NCBI GenBank assembly: GCA_963677185.1 | Contig: OY781889.1 | Location: 1,054,001 to 1,118,000 of the forward strand | DNA length: 64,000 nucleotides | DNA from: G963677185 sp963677185 | GTDB lineage: Bacteria > Bacillota > Syntrophomonadia > Syntrophomonadales > Syntrophomonadaceae | Direction of reading: 5' to 3' | In this document: positions 36,071 to 44,285 of the stretch, piece after piece | Layout of the letters: each line of letters opens with the position of its first letter | Position numbering within the stretch: position 1 is the stretch's first letter | Notes under the pieces: model-generated | What the model was told of the DNA's origin: nothing | Databases searched by the model: none | What the model saw: only the letters and a program-made list of their open reading frames with translations | Position numbers and translations under genes: made by a program

Positions 36071-36173
36071 GGCATTTATAATCATTTGTACCGGTTTTCT
36101 ACTAAACCAGGGCATATTCAGGACTAAAAGGTCCCAAATTCACGAATAAATAGGATTAAGGGCCAGAATGTTA

Positions 36174-36201
36174 TTGACTTTGCCCGGCCAGGTTATACAA
36201 T
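36174..36201 (+). promoter_or_regulatory. Promoter of the HD-GYP gene, TTGACT-16-TACAAT
   Basis: TTGACT (36174-36179), 16-base spacer, TACAAT (36196-36201); initiation near 36208, about 40 bases before the start codon. Confidence 0.6.
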
Positions 36202-36247
36202 TAATGTATGTGGAATTTGAGCATACATTAATAGCAGGTGAATGAAT

Positions 36248-37309
36248 ATGCAGTGCTTTGATATTGAAACCCTTGAAGTCGGTACAACCCTGGCCCGTGA
36301 CATTTATGACGCGGACGGGCGCTTGCTTTTGCCTAAAGGAGCAGTTCTAACATCAAATGCCCTGGCCAGCATCATCAGATTACATAAGGGCAAGATTTTT
36401 GTTAACGGAGGAGAAAGCGAAGTCATTCCGCCAGCTGCTAAACCGGAGCAGCGGGATCAGACTCCCGAAGAAATTCGTTTTTCCGAGGCATTTTCCGACA
36501 CTGTGGGATGTGTTAAGAAAATGATGAATGATGTTGTCAACGGGCATATTGTAAAGCGTGCCGAGGTTCATGACGCCATTTCAATAATCTATCCGGAAGT
36601 GATAAGCTCTCACAATATCCTGCGCTGCCTGCAGGGCTTGAAAAGCCAGGATGACTACACTTTTGAACACTCGGTATCAGTATGTACGATTTCCGTTAAG
36701 CTTGGACAGATGATGGGAGTACCGGAAAACAGGCTGCAACACCTTGGCATCGCCGGACTTCTGCATGATATGGGCAAAGCCAAGGTGCCACTGGAGATAT
36801 TGAACAAGCCAGACCGCCTGACTGCAGAAGAGAACGACGAAATGCAAAAGCATCCGGTATACGGATTCCGCATTGTTCGCGACATCGAATTGAACGATCG
36901 CAGCATAGAACTAGCCGTATTGCAGCACCATGAGCGAGTTGATGGAACGGGATATCCGCTTCGGCTGGGTTCTGACAAGCTGCACCTTTTTTCCAGTATT
37001 GTAGCCGTAGCCGATGTTTTTGACGCCATTACATCTGAACGGCCTTACCGGCCGCGGTTTGAGCTTCTCAACGCTATGGACGAGATATCCCGCAAGCCCT
37101 CTGGATACCTGGATCCGATAATTTCGCAAAGACTTCACCAGTATATTATGAGCATGGTGCCCGGTGAAGAAGTCATGCTGAATACCGGGGACGTTGCATC
37201 CATCATTATGGTGCATGAAAGCGAACCGCTTCGTCCGCTGGTAAGAACCGGCAATGATTTTATTGATCTGCGCGAACAGCGGCATATCAGTATTGTCAAC
37301 CGGCTATAA
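36248..37309 (+). CDS. HD-GYP domain phosphodiesterase
   Basis: 353 aa from ATG 36248, 6 bases after AGGTGA; the ATG at 36242 abuts that site. An N-terminal domain of about 110 residues starts TLEVGTTLARDIYDADGRLLLPKGAVL, the pattern common before HD-GYP domains in Firmicutes and other bacteria. The catalytic domain has TFEHSVSVCTIS, LLHDMGKAKVP with His173-Asp174, KHPVYGFRIVRD, LQHHERVDGTGYPLRL and VAVADVFDAITSERPYRP, i.e. the complete HD and GYP motifs. It should hydrolyse cyclic di-GMP. It is the second HD-GYP gene of the window; no GGDEF synthase is present here. Confidence 0.92.
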   Translation: MQCFDIETLEVGTTLARDIYDADGRLLLPKGAVLTSNALASIIRLHKGKIFVNGGESEVIPPAAKPEQRDQTPEEIRFSEAFSDTVGCVKKMMNDVVNGHIVKRAEVHDAISIIYPEVISSHNILRCLQGLKSQDDYTFEHSVSVCTISVKLGQMMGVPENRLQHLGIAGLLHDMGKAKVPLEILNKPDRLTAEENDEMQKHPVYGFRIVRDIELNDRSIELAVLQHHERVDGTGYPLRLGSDKLHLFSSIVAVADVFDAITSERPYRPRFELLNAMDEISRKPSGYLDPIISQRLHQYIMSMVPGEEVMLNTGDVASIIMVHESEPLRPLVRTGNDFIDLREQRHISIVNRL

Positions 37310-37323
37310 TCAATATTTAAAAT

Positions 37324-37368
37324 AGGAAGGATACGCTTTGCGACAAGGTATCCTTCCTGGTGTTTTTA
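37324..37368. terminator. Bidirectional terminator between HD-GYP and lipoprotein genes
   Basis: 11-bp perfect stem AGGAAGGATAC/GTATCCTTCCT (37324-37334 and 37348-37358) followed by GGTGTTTTTATTT on the plus strand; the convergent lipoprotein gene ends inside the T tract. Confidence 0.85.
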
Positions 37369-37860
37369 TTTAGCCTTAATTTCCGTGAGGCTGATGGTTA
37401 GGGTTCTGGAACTGTCATTATCGAATACATTAACTACAAAGGCGTATTTATCTTTACTGCCGGTAATATTGGTGCTTGTGCTGAATTCTTGCACCTTGTA
37501 GTTGCTGGCGTCTTTCAGCTTTCCTTCGTAGAACTTGAGCAAGTCAGCCTTGCTGTCTGAACAGTTGGCCGAGACAACATATGTTTTACCTACCGCATTA
37601 TTCGGGGCTTCTCCTGTCATACTGCTTGAAATGCTGGCTCCGGCCGGCAGCGGAAACAGGCTTTCCGGATAACCCTCCGGCAGTTTATTATCACCGCTAA
37701 CTGACAGGTTGCCTTTGTCATTTTGAACTTTGACATTACCGGTGTCCTTGTCTACGCTGACCTTTGTATCCCCCATGTTCAAACTGTCCAGGCTGCAGCC
37801 GGCAACCGATAAGAGGGATATTAACAAGATAAGCGGCAGTGCTTTCTTAAGCATTGACAT
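37366..37860 (-). CDS. Lipoprotein of unknown function
   Basis: 164 aa from ATG 37860 behind AAAGGAGG. Signal peptide with lipobox SVAGCS. Residues 30-60 are a repetitive, charged beta segment (TKVSVDKDTGNVKVQNDKGNLSVSGDNKLP). The rest includes PEGYPESLFPLPAGASI and a helix KADLLKFYEGKLKD, followed by strands ending TISLTEIKAK. This layout is often seen in small clostridial lipoproteins without known role. It is the only gene between the terminator and the P-type ATPase homologue on this strand, and could be transcribed with it. Confidence 0.82.
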   Translation of the reverse strand: MSMLKKALPLILLISLLSVAGCSLDSLNMGDTKVSVDKDTGNVKVQNDKGNLSVSGDNKLPEGYPESLFPLPAGASISSSMTGEAPNNAVGKTYVVSANCSDSKADLLKFYEGKLKDASNYKVQEFSTSTNITGSKDKYAFVVNVFDNDSSRTLTISLTEIKAK

Positions 37861-37991
37861 ACTATTTTCCTCCTTTGAATAAAATTGGGGCTTTAATCAG
37901 TCACACTCCAGTATTCATCACCTCTCCAGTATCTATTTATAGCATGATTTGCAGGAACGCTCGAAATTAATACTTTCCAGCCCTTGCAGCC

Positions 37992-40055
37992 TTACTTGAA
38001 TCGCAGGAGCCGGGCATTTAAGTCCACCAGCAGTATGCTGCTGAACATAGCGATAGCAGCCAGAGGCAGAGGAATTATCCAGCCGGCAGGAGATATGAGG
38101 CCTGCGGCAATGGGGATGGCAATGACATTGTACAATAATGCCAGTATGATGTTTTCTCTGATCTTCCAATAATATTTGCGAGACATGGATACCAGACGCG
38201 GCACGTCGCGCAGCTGGTTTTTTAGCAGCAGCAGACCTGCTTCAAGGGAGTCCAGATCATAGGCTGCACCAAGGGCGACACTAATATCGGCTTCTCGCAA
38301 TGCCACCCCGTCTTGAAGAACATTTTCAATGACCGCCACGGCTGGTTCCCGTTGTTTTATTTCTTTAATCTGACGGATTTTTCCGCCCGGACTAACTCCG
38401 GAAGCGTAATTTATTATATCCAAATGAGCCGCTGTTCTCTGGGTGACAGCTTCACTGTCACCGCTGACAATGGCCGTTCTGATTCCAAGAGCATGAATCA
38501 TATTTAGTGCATAAGCTGATTGCTCAGAAGGCTGGTCGCTCAATGCCATGATGGCCTGCAGTTCATCATCCACCAGCATATAGATTATGCTCAAGCCGGC
38601 CAATGAAGCCTCACGCTCTGCATCGCGCCGTTCACTGGAAAGAAGGGAGAAATGCTTTTCCATCATTACACTTCCACCCAGGCTGATGTGATGGCCGTCA
38701 ACGATTCCAACAGTTCCTACTCCCGTTTGTTCTATAAAATCCGTGCTGATGCCTGCAGTAAGTTCCTCTAACCGGGCCGCTTCAATTATGGCTTCGGCAG
38801 CCGGGTGGCGGGATGATGCTTCCACTGCGGCGGCCCAGCTCAATAAAAGGTGTTCTTCCAGGTTGGAGAGATTGTAAAAGCGCTGCATTTTCATGCGGCC
38901 TGAGGTCACTACGCCGGTTTTGCCGAGTATGGCGTAGGTTGTACGGCCAGCCCGTTCGAAATGAGCGTGTTTCAGCAATACAATGCCATTATCGAGCAAT
39001 GATAAAACAGCAGAGCCGGTAACCAGGGGATAGGACAGCAGCAGGGAGGATGGTGATACAATTACAAGTACAGCCGCGACTCTTTCAATGATGAATAGCA
39101 GGTCTTCACCTTTGATTGCCCAATATAAAGAAGTTAACGATGCAGCAATCACGCTCAGAACCGCCAGCCAGTATGCTATCAATTCAGCCCGGCTCTGTTT
39201 GGGGTGGGCGTAGTTTTGAGCCTCGAAAACCAGTTGTGCACTTCTGGCTAAAAAACTGTTATTCCAGGTTTTGGTTACCTGAACCAGAATCTCCGATTCC
39301 AAATTCACAGTGCCTGCCAGCACGGTGTCGCCGGCAAATTTCGGAACATAAGCAGGCATTCCGGGAATACAGGATTCGTCTGCAGATGAATATCCGGTAA
39401 GCGCCAAACCGTCTGCCGGGAAGCGCTCTCCCGGGCTGACTTTCACTTCGTTGCCGGGGATGAGGCAGGCCGCCATGATCTCTTGTTCATCGCCGTTTTC
39501 GACCAGGCAAGCCTTTTCTGGCAATAAAGATAGGCGGTTATTGAGTGAGCGGCTGGTTGAAAGCAGGGAGCGGCTGACCAGCCAGTGCCCCAGCAGCATG
39601 AGAACCGTGAGAAGGCACATTTCCCAGTAAATTTCTTCGCCGTTTACCCCAAAAGTCACTGCGACACTATAGCTCATGGTCAGGGTTATCGCCAGGGACG
39701 CCAGGGTCATCATGCCGGGCTGGAAGCGGCGTATTTCGCGATAAGCTCCTTCAATAAATACCATTCCGCCGTATATATAGATCAGCATGCCGAGAATAAA
39801 AGGCATGTAATGGATGCCGGGAATAGCAGGAGGCTGCAAATGGAAAAAGCTCTGCAAATTGGGGCTGAATATAAGCACGGGGAGAGTCAGCAAGATGCAT
39901 ATCCACAGCCGGTTTTGAAAAGCCTGAGGATGATAGGCCTGCCAGCCGGGCAGCCGGAGCCGGTTTACCCCTGCGGTACTTCCTGTTTCAGCCGCGCTGG
40001 AGCCGTTCAGCACTTGATTATGTCTTTCTTCGGGATTGATATTAATATCCGGCAA
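37992..40055 (-). CDS. P1B-type ATPase homologue lacking the catalytic residues (predicted pseudoenzyme)
   Basis: 687 aa in one intact frame, with the fold order of heavy-metal P-type ATPases: paired N-terminal helices, actuator domain near 185-265, helices near 275-345, nucleotide and phosphorylation domains, and two C-terminal helices. The active-site residues are changed. The phospho-acceptor motif DKTGT reads GKTGV (Gly378 for Asp). The membrane CPC motif reads SPS (334-336). The actuator TGES reads PGMP (231-234). The P-domain GDGxND reads ENVLQDG (577-583). Kept are DES (226-228), SRHP (415-418), the glycine loop GVGTVG and the PxxK lysine. No N-terminal CxxC metal domain. It cannot run a normal phosphorylation cycle; a regulatory or scaffolding role is possible. 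Confidence 0.85.
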   Translation of the reverse strand: MPDININPEERHNQVLNGSSAAETGSTAGVNRLRLPGWQAYHPQAFQNRLWICILLTLPVLIFSPNLQSFFHLQPPAIPGIHYMPFILGMLIYIYGGMVFIEGAYREIRRFQPGMMTLASLAITLTMSYSVAVTFGVNGEEIYWEMCLLTVLMLLGHWLVSRSLLSTSRSLNNRLSLLPEKACLVENGDEQEIMAACLIPGNEVKVSPGERFPADGLALTGYSSADESCIPGMPAYVPKFAGDTVLAGTVNLESEILVQVTKTWNNSFLARSAQLVFEAQNYAHPKQSRAELIAYWLAVLSVIAASLTSLYWAIKGEDLLFIIERVAAVLVIVSPSSLLLSYPLVTGSAVLSLLDNGIVLLKHAHFERAGRTTYAILGKTGVVTSGRMKMQRFYNLSNLEEHLLLSWAAAVEASSRHPAAEAIIEAARLEELTAGISTDFIEQTGVGTVGIVDGHHISLGGSVMMEKHFSLLSSERRDAEREASLAGLSIIYMLVDDELQAIMALSDQPSEQSAYALNMIHALGIRTAIVSGDSEAVTQRTAAHLDIINYASGVSPGGKIRQIKEIKQREPAVAVIENVLQDGVALREADISVALGAAYDLDSLEAGLLLLKNQLRDVPRLVSMSRKYYWKIRENIILALLYNVIAIPIAAGLISPAGWIIPLPLAAIAMFSSILLVDLNARLLRFK

Positions 40056-40311
40056 AAGTACTCTCCTTCGGATGCAGAGCCGTGTAAAGCATCTGGACCG
40101 CGGTGTTCGAGTTTAATTTGCGACATTGGCACTTGAATGTCCACAAACATTATATCAGAATCCATGCGCTGCCCGGCAATTCAATCACCAGGCCAAGCCC
40201 GCGGCTGTGCAGGGATGCTTACAAACAGTATAATGGAAACATGCTAGCGGTCAAGCTGGATACACTCATATGAGCAGTTGGGGATAATCATTTCGGGAAG
40301 GGAGATGTTCT

Positions 40312-40905
40312 ATGCTGGACGAGCTGCGAGTGGATTCTATTATAGGTTTGTGTTCCGGCATAATCGGTGATTTTCTGGTCGAAGAAGGCATAGCGGGAGA
40401 GGGTATTCAAAAGCGGGATGCAGATCTGATTGCTGAGGTCAATTTCGTAATGATTCAGGCCCTGGGCTGTCTGGCAGGTGAAGAAGTGGAAAGAAATGAC
40501 TTTGACTCTGCCCTGATGCCTTTGCTCGAACATCGCCTGGAACAGATTCATTTAGGCCAGAAAAAAGGCCTGTTGCGGTTTATTCCTCGGTTGGGAGCTA
40601 TAATTAGTGGAGCAGTCGATGGCAACGTTGTTGCAGCTTTAACAATGCTAAATGGACGCCTTGCATGCCAGTTCTTTATGGAAGGAAGGGCTTTAAGCAG
40701 TGTGACCGATCACGATCTGGAAGCGGTCGCCAGCGATTTGGCTGCCACCGGAATCAATGATCTGGATTATTGGCGGGAATTGCCGCAAGGGCTCAGGGAC
40801 GACCTGGAAGAATCCCTGGTGCGGTTTTTAAGTATGGAAAAGAGCGGTGAAGAACGCTTGCAAACCTTGATGGACATGGTGGCCATTGCTGAAGGCCTTG
40901 AATAA
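40312..40905 (+). CDS. Conserved-looking hypothetical protein, alpha-helical
   Basis: 197 aa from ATG 40312 behind GGGAAGGGAG. It is soluble, acidic and mostly helical (LDELRVDSIIGLCSGIIGDFLVEEGIAGEGI), with a small hydrophobic patch near residues 85-115. No signal peptide, membrane helix, or catalytic motif was recognised, and I know no family. It lies in a 256-base-upstream divergent arrangement with the P-type ATPase homologue and converges on the UbiB-like gene with a 12-base gap. Confidence 0.7.
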   Translation: MLDELRVDSIIGLCSGIIGDFLVEEGIAGEGIQKRDADLIAEVNFVMIQALGCLAGEEVERNDFDSALMPLLEHRLEQIHLGQKKGLLRFIPRLGAIISGAVDGNVVAALTMLNGRLACQFFMEGRALSSVTDHDLEAVASDLAATGINDLDYWRELPQGLRDDLEESLVRFLSMEKSGEERLQTLMDMVAIAEGLE

Positions 40906-40917
40906 GCGGCCGGGTTA

Positions 40918-42597
40918 TTATAAATCTTTCCCGCTCCTGGTGATGAATTCCGGATGCCTTAGCTTTATACTGCTGGTTCGCAGGCTGGTGGCAGACATGA
41001 TGGCCATGATGGCCGCGCTCAACGCGAATCCGGCATAGGCCAGGCCAGTATGGCCGTTTTCCAGAATATATGAAGATGCCGCCAGTATAGCCGCGAAGCA
41101 TATTGACCAGGCCAGCAGCCGCAGAGCCCGGGTATTAGCGCCCAGTGCCCGATTGACATCTTTCATGGGCATTTTTACCCTGATGCTTCCCTGATCGGCT
41201 TTTTTGTACACTCGTTCAGCCAGCAGAGGCAATCCCAGTACCGCACCGGCCAGGCGCAGGAGCCTGGAACTGATCAACTGGACCGGTGAAACGTGTTTGG
41301 TAATGGCTTCTTTTAGAAACGGTTCAGCTTCCTTGATGAAATTAATACCCGGGTCCAGATTCAGGCACAAGCCGTATAAAGTGCCCAATGCCCGGCCCAG
41401 AAAAGTCATATTGGATGGCATCCGAAATGGGAACTCATAGAGGAAGTCCTCCAAGTCATTGAGCAGTATTCGCAAATCCGCTTTGGTCAAATCCTGCTCG
41501 GAATTTACGAATTGATCAATAAAAGCGTTGACAGCGCGCGTCATTAGCTCTTCATCCACATCTTCGGCAAGAAAGCCCATTTTTTTGAGGATCACTACGA
41601 CTTCTCCATAATCCTGATCCAGAATTTGGCTGGCAATTTCCAGCATCATTTTACGCTGCTGTTCGGGTATGTGCCCTACCATGCCAAAATCGACCATAAT
41701 AATGTCGGCTTTTTCAGTTACGAAAAGGTTGCCGGGATGGGGATCTGCATGAAAAAAGCCGTCCACCAGAACCTGGGATACATATATTTTCAGCAGGTGG
41801 CGGGCTACGATTTTTCGATTAATCCCGGCTTTTTCAAAACCGGCAAAATCGTTGATTTTGATTCCAGATAAAAATTCCATCGTAAGAACCCGGGAGCGGG
41901 TGTATTCCCACATAATAACGGGCACTTGCACATGGCGGTTCTTTTTCATGTTGGCGGCAATTTTTTCAGCATTGCGGCCTTCTTCTATGTAGTTAAGCTC
42001 GGCTCGGAGGGTCGAAGCAAAATCATCGTATATAAAATCGAAATCGGCGTATTTTTCCCAGGTGGTAAATGTTTTAATCAAGCCCACAACTTTTTGGATG
42101 GCAAGCAGATCGATGCGGATGATTTCTTCGATTCCCGGACGTTGAATTTTAACCGCCGCCAGCCGTCCATCCCGCAAGGTAGCCTGATGGACCTGGCCCA
42201 GAGAAGCGGAAGCTTCAGGAATAACCGAAAAGCCCTGGAAGATTTCTTCCACTGGCTGGTTGAATTCCGCCTCAAGGACGCTTTTAATATCGCTATAGCT
42301 AGCCGGAGTGACTTCATCTTGCAGCATTTCCAGTTCATTGAGGCTGGAACGGGGCAGAAGATCTACCCGGCTGCTAAAAAACTGGCCCAGTTTTATCAAC
42401 AGGCCACCCAGGCTGATGGCGGTTTCGCGAAACCGGCGGGCTTCGCTGACAAAAAGTTCAGCTTTGCGCTGCCGCGCCCAGCCTTTTCGATGCCAGAGCT
42501 TCTGATATTTGATAAAATAGAAGGACAGGAATATCCTCACAAACAGGCTGACAATAGTAGCCGAACGTTTGAAAGCGGTCCAATTGTTCAAAAACAT
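40918..42597 (-). CDS. ubiB: UbiB/AarF/ABC1 family atypical protein kinase-like protein
   Basis: 559 aa from ATG 42597 (GAGAGG just upstream); two earlier ATGs would add 8 or 20 residues. Family hallmarks are the KxGQ motif (LLIKLGQFFSSRVDLLP), the alanine-rich loop replacing the P-loop (EASASLGQVHQA), the lysine in AAVKIQRPG, and the catalytic GFFHADPHPGNLF and VDFGMVG. Two hydrophobic helices at the C-terminus (about 490-545) suggest membrane anchoring. In aerobes these proteins support ubiquinone synthesis through ATPase activity; in an anaerobe a role in other quinone or lipid handling is likely but unproven. Confidence 0.9.
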   Translation of the reverse strand: MFLNNWTAFKRSATIVSLFVRIFLSFYFIKYQKLWHRKGWARQRKAELFVSEARRFRETAISLGGLLIKLGQFFSSRVDLLPRSSLNELEMLQDEVTPASYSDIKSVLEAEFNQPVEEIFQGFSVIPEASASLGQVHQATLRDGRLAAVKIQRPGIEEIIRIDLLAIQKVVGLIKTFTTWEKYADFDFIYDDFASTLRAELNYIEEGRNAEKIAANMKKNRHVQVPVIMWEYTRSRVLTMEFLSGIKINDFAGFEKAGINRKIVARHLLKIYVSQVLVDGFFHADPHPGNLFVTEKADIIMVDFGMVGHIPEQQRKMMLEIASQILDQDYGEVVVILKKMGFLAEDVDEELMTRAVNAFIDQFVNSEQDLTKADLRILLNDLEDFLYEFPFRMPSNMTFLGRALGTLYGLCLNLDPGINFIKEAEPFLKEAITKHVSPVQLISSRLLRLAGAVLGLPLLAERVYKKADQGSIRVKMPMKDVNRALGANTRALRLLAWSICFAAILAASSYILENGHTGLAYAGFALSAAIMAIMSATSLRTSSIKLRHPEFITRSGKDL

Positions 42598-42823
42598 CTT
42601 CCTCTCAGCATAATTGGTCATAGTACATAGCACCGCTGGCCTGGAAAAGCTGGCCAAGCTCTATTATACCCTCCGGCCGCGAATTGCGAAACTACAGGCA
42701 GCTGCCAGCAAATCCGGCCTTGTCAAGCCATTTCATACCTGATATAATAGCCTGTGCAGTTTTATTTGAGTATTTGAAAATTATCAATCAATACACAGCA
42801 TCTATATGAGCGAGGTGAGAGGC

Positions 42824-43027
42824 TTGAAGGAAAAAATACATCCGAAATTCTTTACCGCCAAGGTTAAATGTGCCTGCGGCAATGAGTTTGAAGTTGGTTC
42901 CACCAAAGAACTTCTGAAAGTGGAAATCTGTTCCAAATGTCATCCCTTCTACACGGGCGACAAATCGAGGATCGTAGACACTACCGGACGGGTGGACAGG
43001 TTCAAGAGAAAATACGGACTCAAATAG
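42824..43027 (+). CDS. rpmE: 50S ribosomal protein L31 (zinc-binding form)
   Basis: 67 aa from TTG 42824 behind GAGGTGAGAGG; an ATG 18 bases earlier would add residues absent from the family. MKEKIHPKF at the start, the zinc cysteines in VKCACGNEF and EICSKCHPFYTG, and the C-terminal GRVDRFKRKYGLK identify the zinc-containing L31. It normally follows rho directly in Firmicutes; here it is 16.6 kb away. Confidence 0.96.
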   Translation: MKEKIHPKFFTAKVKCACGNEFEVGSTKELLKVEICSKCHPFYTGDKSRIVDTTGRVDRFKRKYGLK

Positions 43028-43031
43028 CAAT

Positions 43032-43060
43032 CTGGAGCAGGACAGGAGTTCCTGCTCCAG
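43032..43060 (+). terminator. Stem-loop after rpmE
   Basis: 11-bp perfect stem CTGGAGCAGGA/TCCTGCTCCAG (43032-43042 and 43050-43060), 5 bases after the stop. It lacks a T tract and abuts hairpin repeat copy 4, so it may protect the 3' end rather than terminate. Confidence 0.6.
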
Positions 43061-43181
43061 ACCGATGACAAAAGCGCCTGTCTTTGTCATTTCGAAAAGT
43101 CCAAACAGTCGACGTACGATTAAGTACGACTCCTGTCCGGACTTTTCTTATTCCACGACATTCATCTTTTCTCATCGGTCT
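43059..43181. repeat. Hairpin repeat, distant copy 4
   Basis: Outer stem AGACCGATGA/TCATCGGTCT, middle stem AAAAGTCC/GGACTTTT with CAG/CTG, apical CGTAC-GATTAA-GTACG, and the fixed blocks TTTGTCAT and CTTATTCC..CGA..TTCATC. The stems differ entirely from those at 26.2-26.6 kb while pairing is kept. Confidence 0.8.
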
Positions 43182-43197
43182 GCCGGTTTATGCTAGC

Positions 43198-43223
43198 TGC
43201 AGCAGGAATATATTCCTGCTGCA
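43198..43223. terminator. Perfect palindrome after the hairpin repeat
   Basis: TGCAGCAGGAAT/ATTCCTGCTGCA form a self-complementary stem-loop, followed by ATTATTATT. Possible weak terminator before the DUF1385 gene. The rest of 43028-43328 holds no gene. Confidence 0.5.
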
Positions 43224-43328
43224 ATTATTATTGGCGCACTTTATCAATAGACAAATGGCTTTCAACCCTTTACTCTTTACTCATTACTAGTTTTGAATGT
43301 ACATTAGGGTGGTTATTCTGGGGGGCGG

Positions 43329-44261
43329 ATGAAGCGCAACAAAACATCTAAAGAGAAAAGGTTCAATTACGGCGGTATGGCGGTTATTGAAGGCGTCATG
43401 ATGCGCGGCCCGGAACGTACAGCGGTTGCGGTGCGTAAACCCGACGGCGAAATGGCCGTGGAAGTCGAGGCAAACCGCCAGACGGCCAGGCGTTTCCCGT
43501 TTTTAAAATGGCCATTTATCCGCGGAACCTATGTGCTGGTCAGTTCCTTGACGGTTGGTATGCGGATGCTGAACAGATCGGCCAACCTTTCGCTGGAAGG
43601 TGAAGATGAAGAACTCAGCACCGGGGAGATTGTATTCACAATGATACTGGCCTTCGCTCTTGCGATGGGCCTTTTTGTGGCTTTGCCCACAGGTATTGTA
43701 CATTTCACCCAGGCATACCTGGGAAGCATTTTCCTGCAAAACGTAGTTGAAGGGATCATTCGCATCCTGTTTTTCTTGATATATGTCTGGGCCATTTCGC
43801 GGATGCAGGAGATTCGGCGGGTTTTCATGTATCATGGAGCTGAACACAAAACCATCTTCACCATGGAAGCCGGCGAGGAACTTACCGTGGATAATGCCCG
43901 CAAGTATCCCACGCTGCATCCCCGGTGTGGAACCAGTTTTCTGCTGGTTGTTATGGTGATTTCCATCCTGGTTTTTGCTCTGCTGGGAGACGGCACCCTG
44001 TGGTACCGTATATGGAGCCGCATTGCTGTTTTTCCAATAGTAGCTGGACTGGGTTATGAGTTTATAAGAATGTCGGGCAGGTATTATGGAAGCAAATGGG
44101 CCCGATGGGTAATGGCGCCGGGACTTTATCTGCAGAAGCTGACCACTGGGGAGCCGGATGATGGTATGCTGGAGGTGGCTATATGCGCATTAAAAGCGGT
44201 GATAGATCCGCCACCGGAAAACAGCCTGGCAGATCCGGGATTAAATACGAGTAGTTCATAG
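43329..44261 (+). CDS. DUF1385 family membrane protein (YqhQ-like)
   Basis: 310 aa from ATG 43329 behind GGGGGGCGG. The N-terminus YGGMAVIEGVMMRGPERTAVAVR is the family signature. Four membrane helices are visible near 115-135, 145-170, 215-235 and 240-260. A conserved cytoplasmic loop reads FMYHGAEHKTIFTMEAGEELTVDNARKYPTLHPRCGTSF, with His and Cys residues suggesting metal binding. In Firmicutes this family sits beside prfA or rpmE; its function is unknown. Confidence 0.9.
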   Translation: MKRNKTSKEKRFNYGGMAVIEGVMMRGPERTAVAVRKPDGEMAVEVEANRQTARRFPFLKWPFIRGTYVLVSSLTVGMRMLNRSANLSLEGEDEELSTGEIVFTMILAFALAMGLFVALPTGIVHFTQAYLGSIFLQNVVEGIIRILFFLIYVWAISRMQEIRRVFMYHGAEHKTIFTMEAGEELTVDNARKYPTLHPRCGTSFLLVVMVISILVFALLGDGTLWYRIWSRIAVFPIVAGLGYEFIRMSGRYYGSKWARWVMAPGLYLQKLTTGEPDDGMLEVAICALKAVIDPPPENSLADPGLNTSSS

Positions 44262-44285
44262 ATACTACCAGGGAGGGTAACCCCT

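Noticed and set aside
37992..40055. P-type ATPase homologue as a frameshifted or read-error pseudogene
   Set aside because: The frame is intact over 687 codons, has normal codon use, and the motif changes are scattered substitutions in separate domains.
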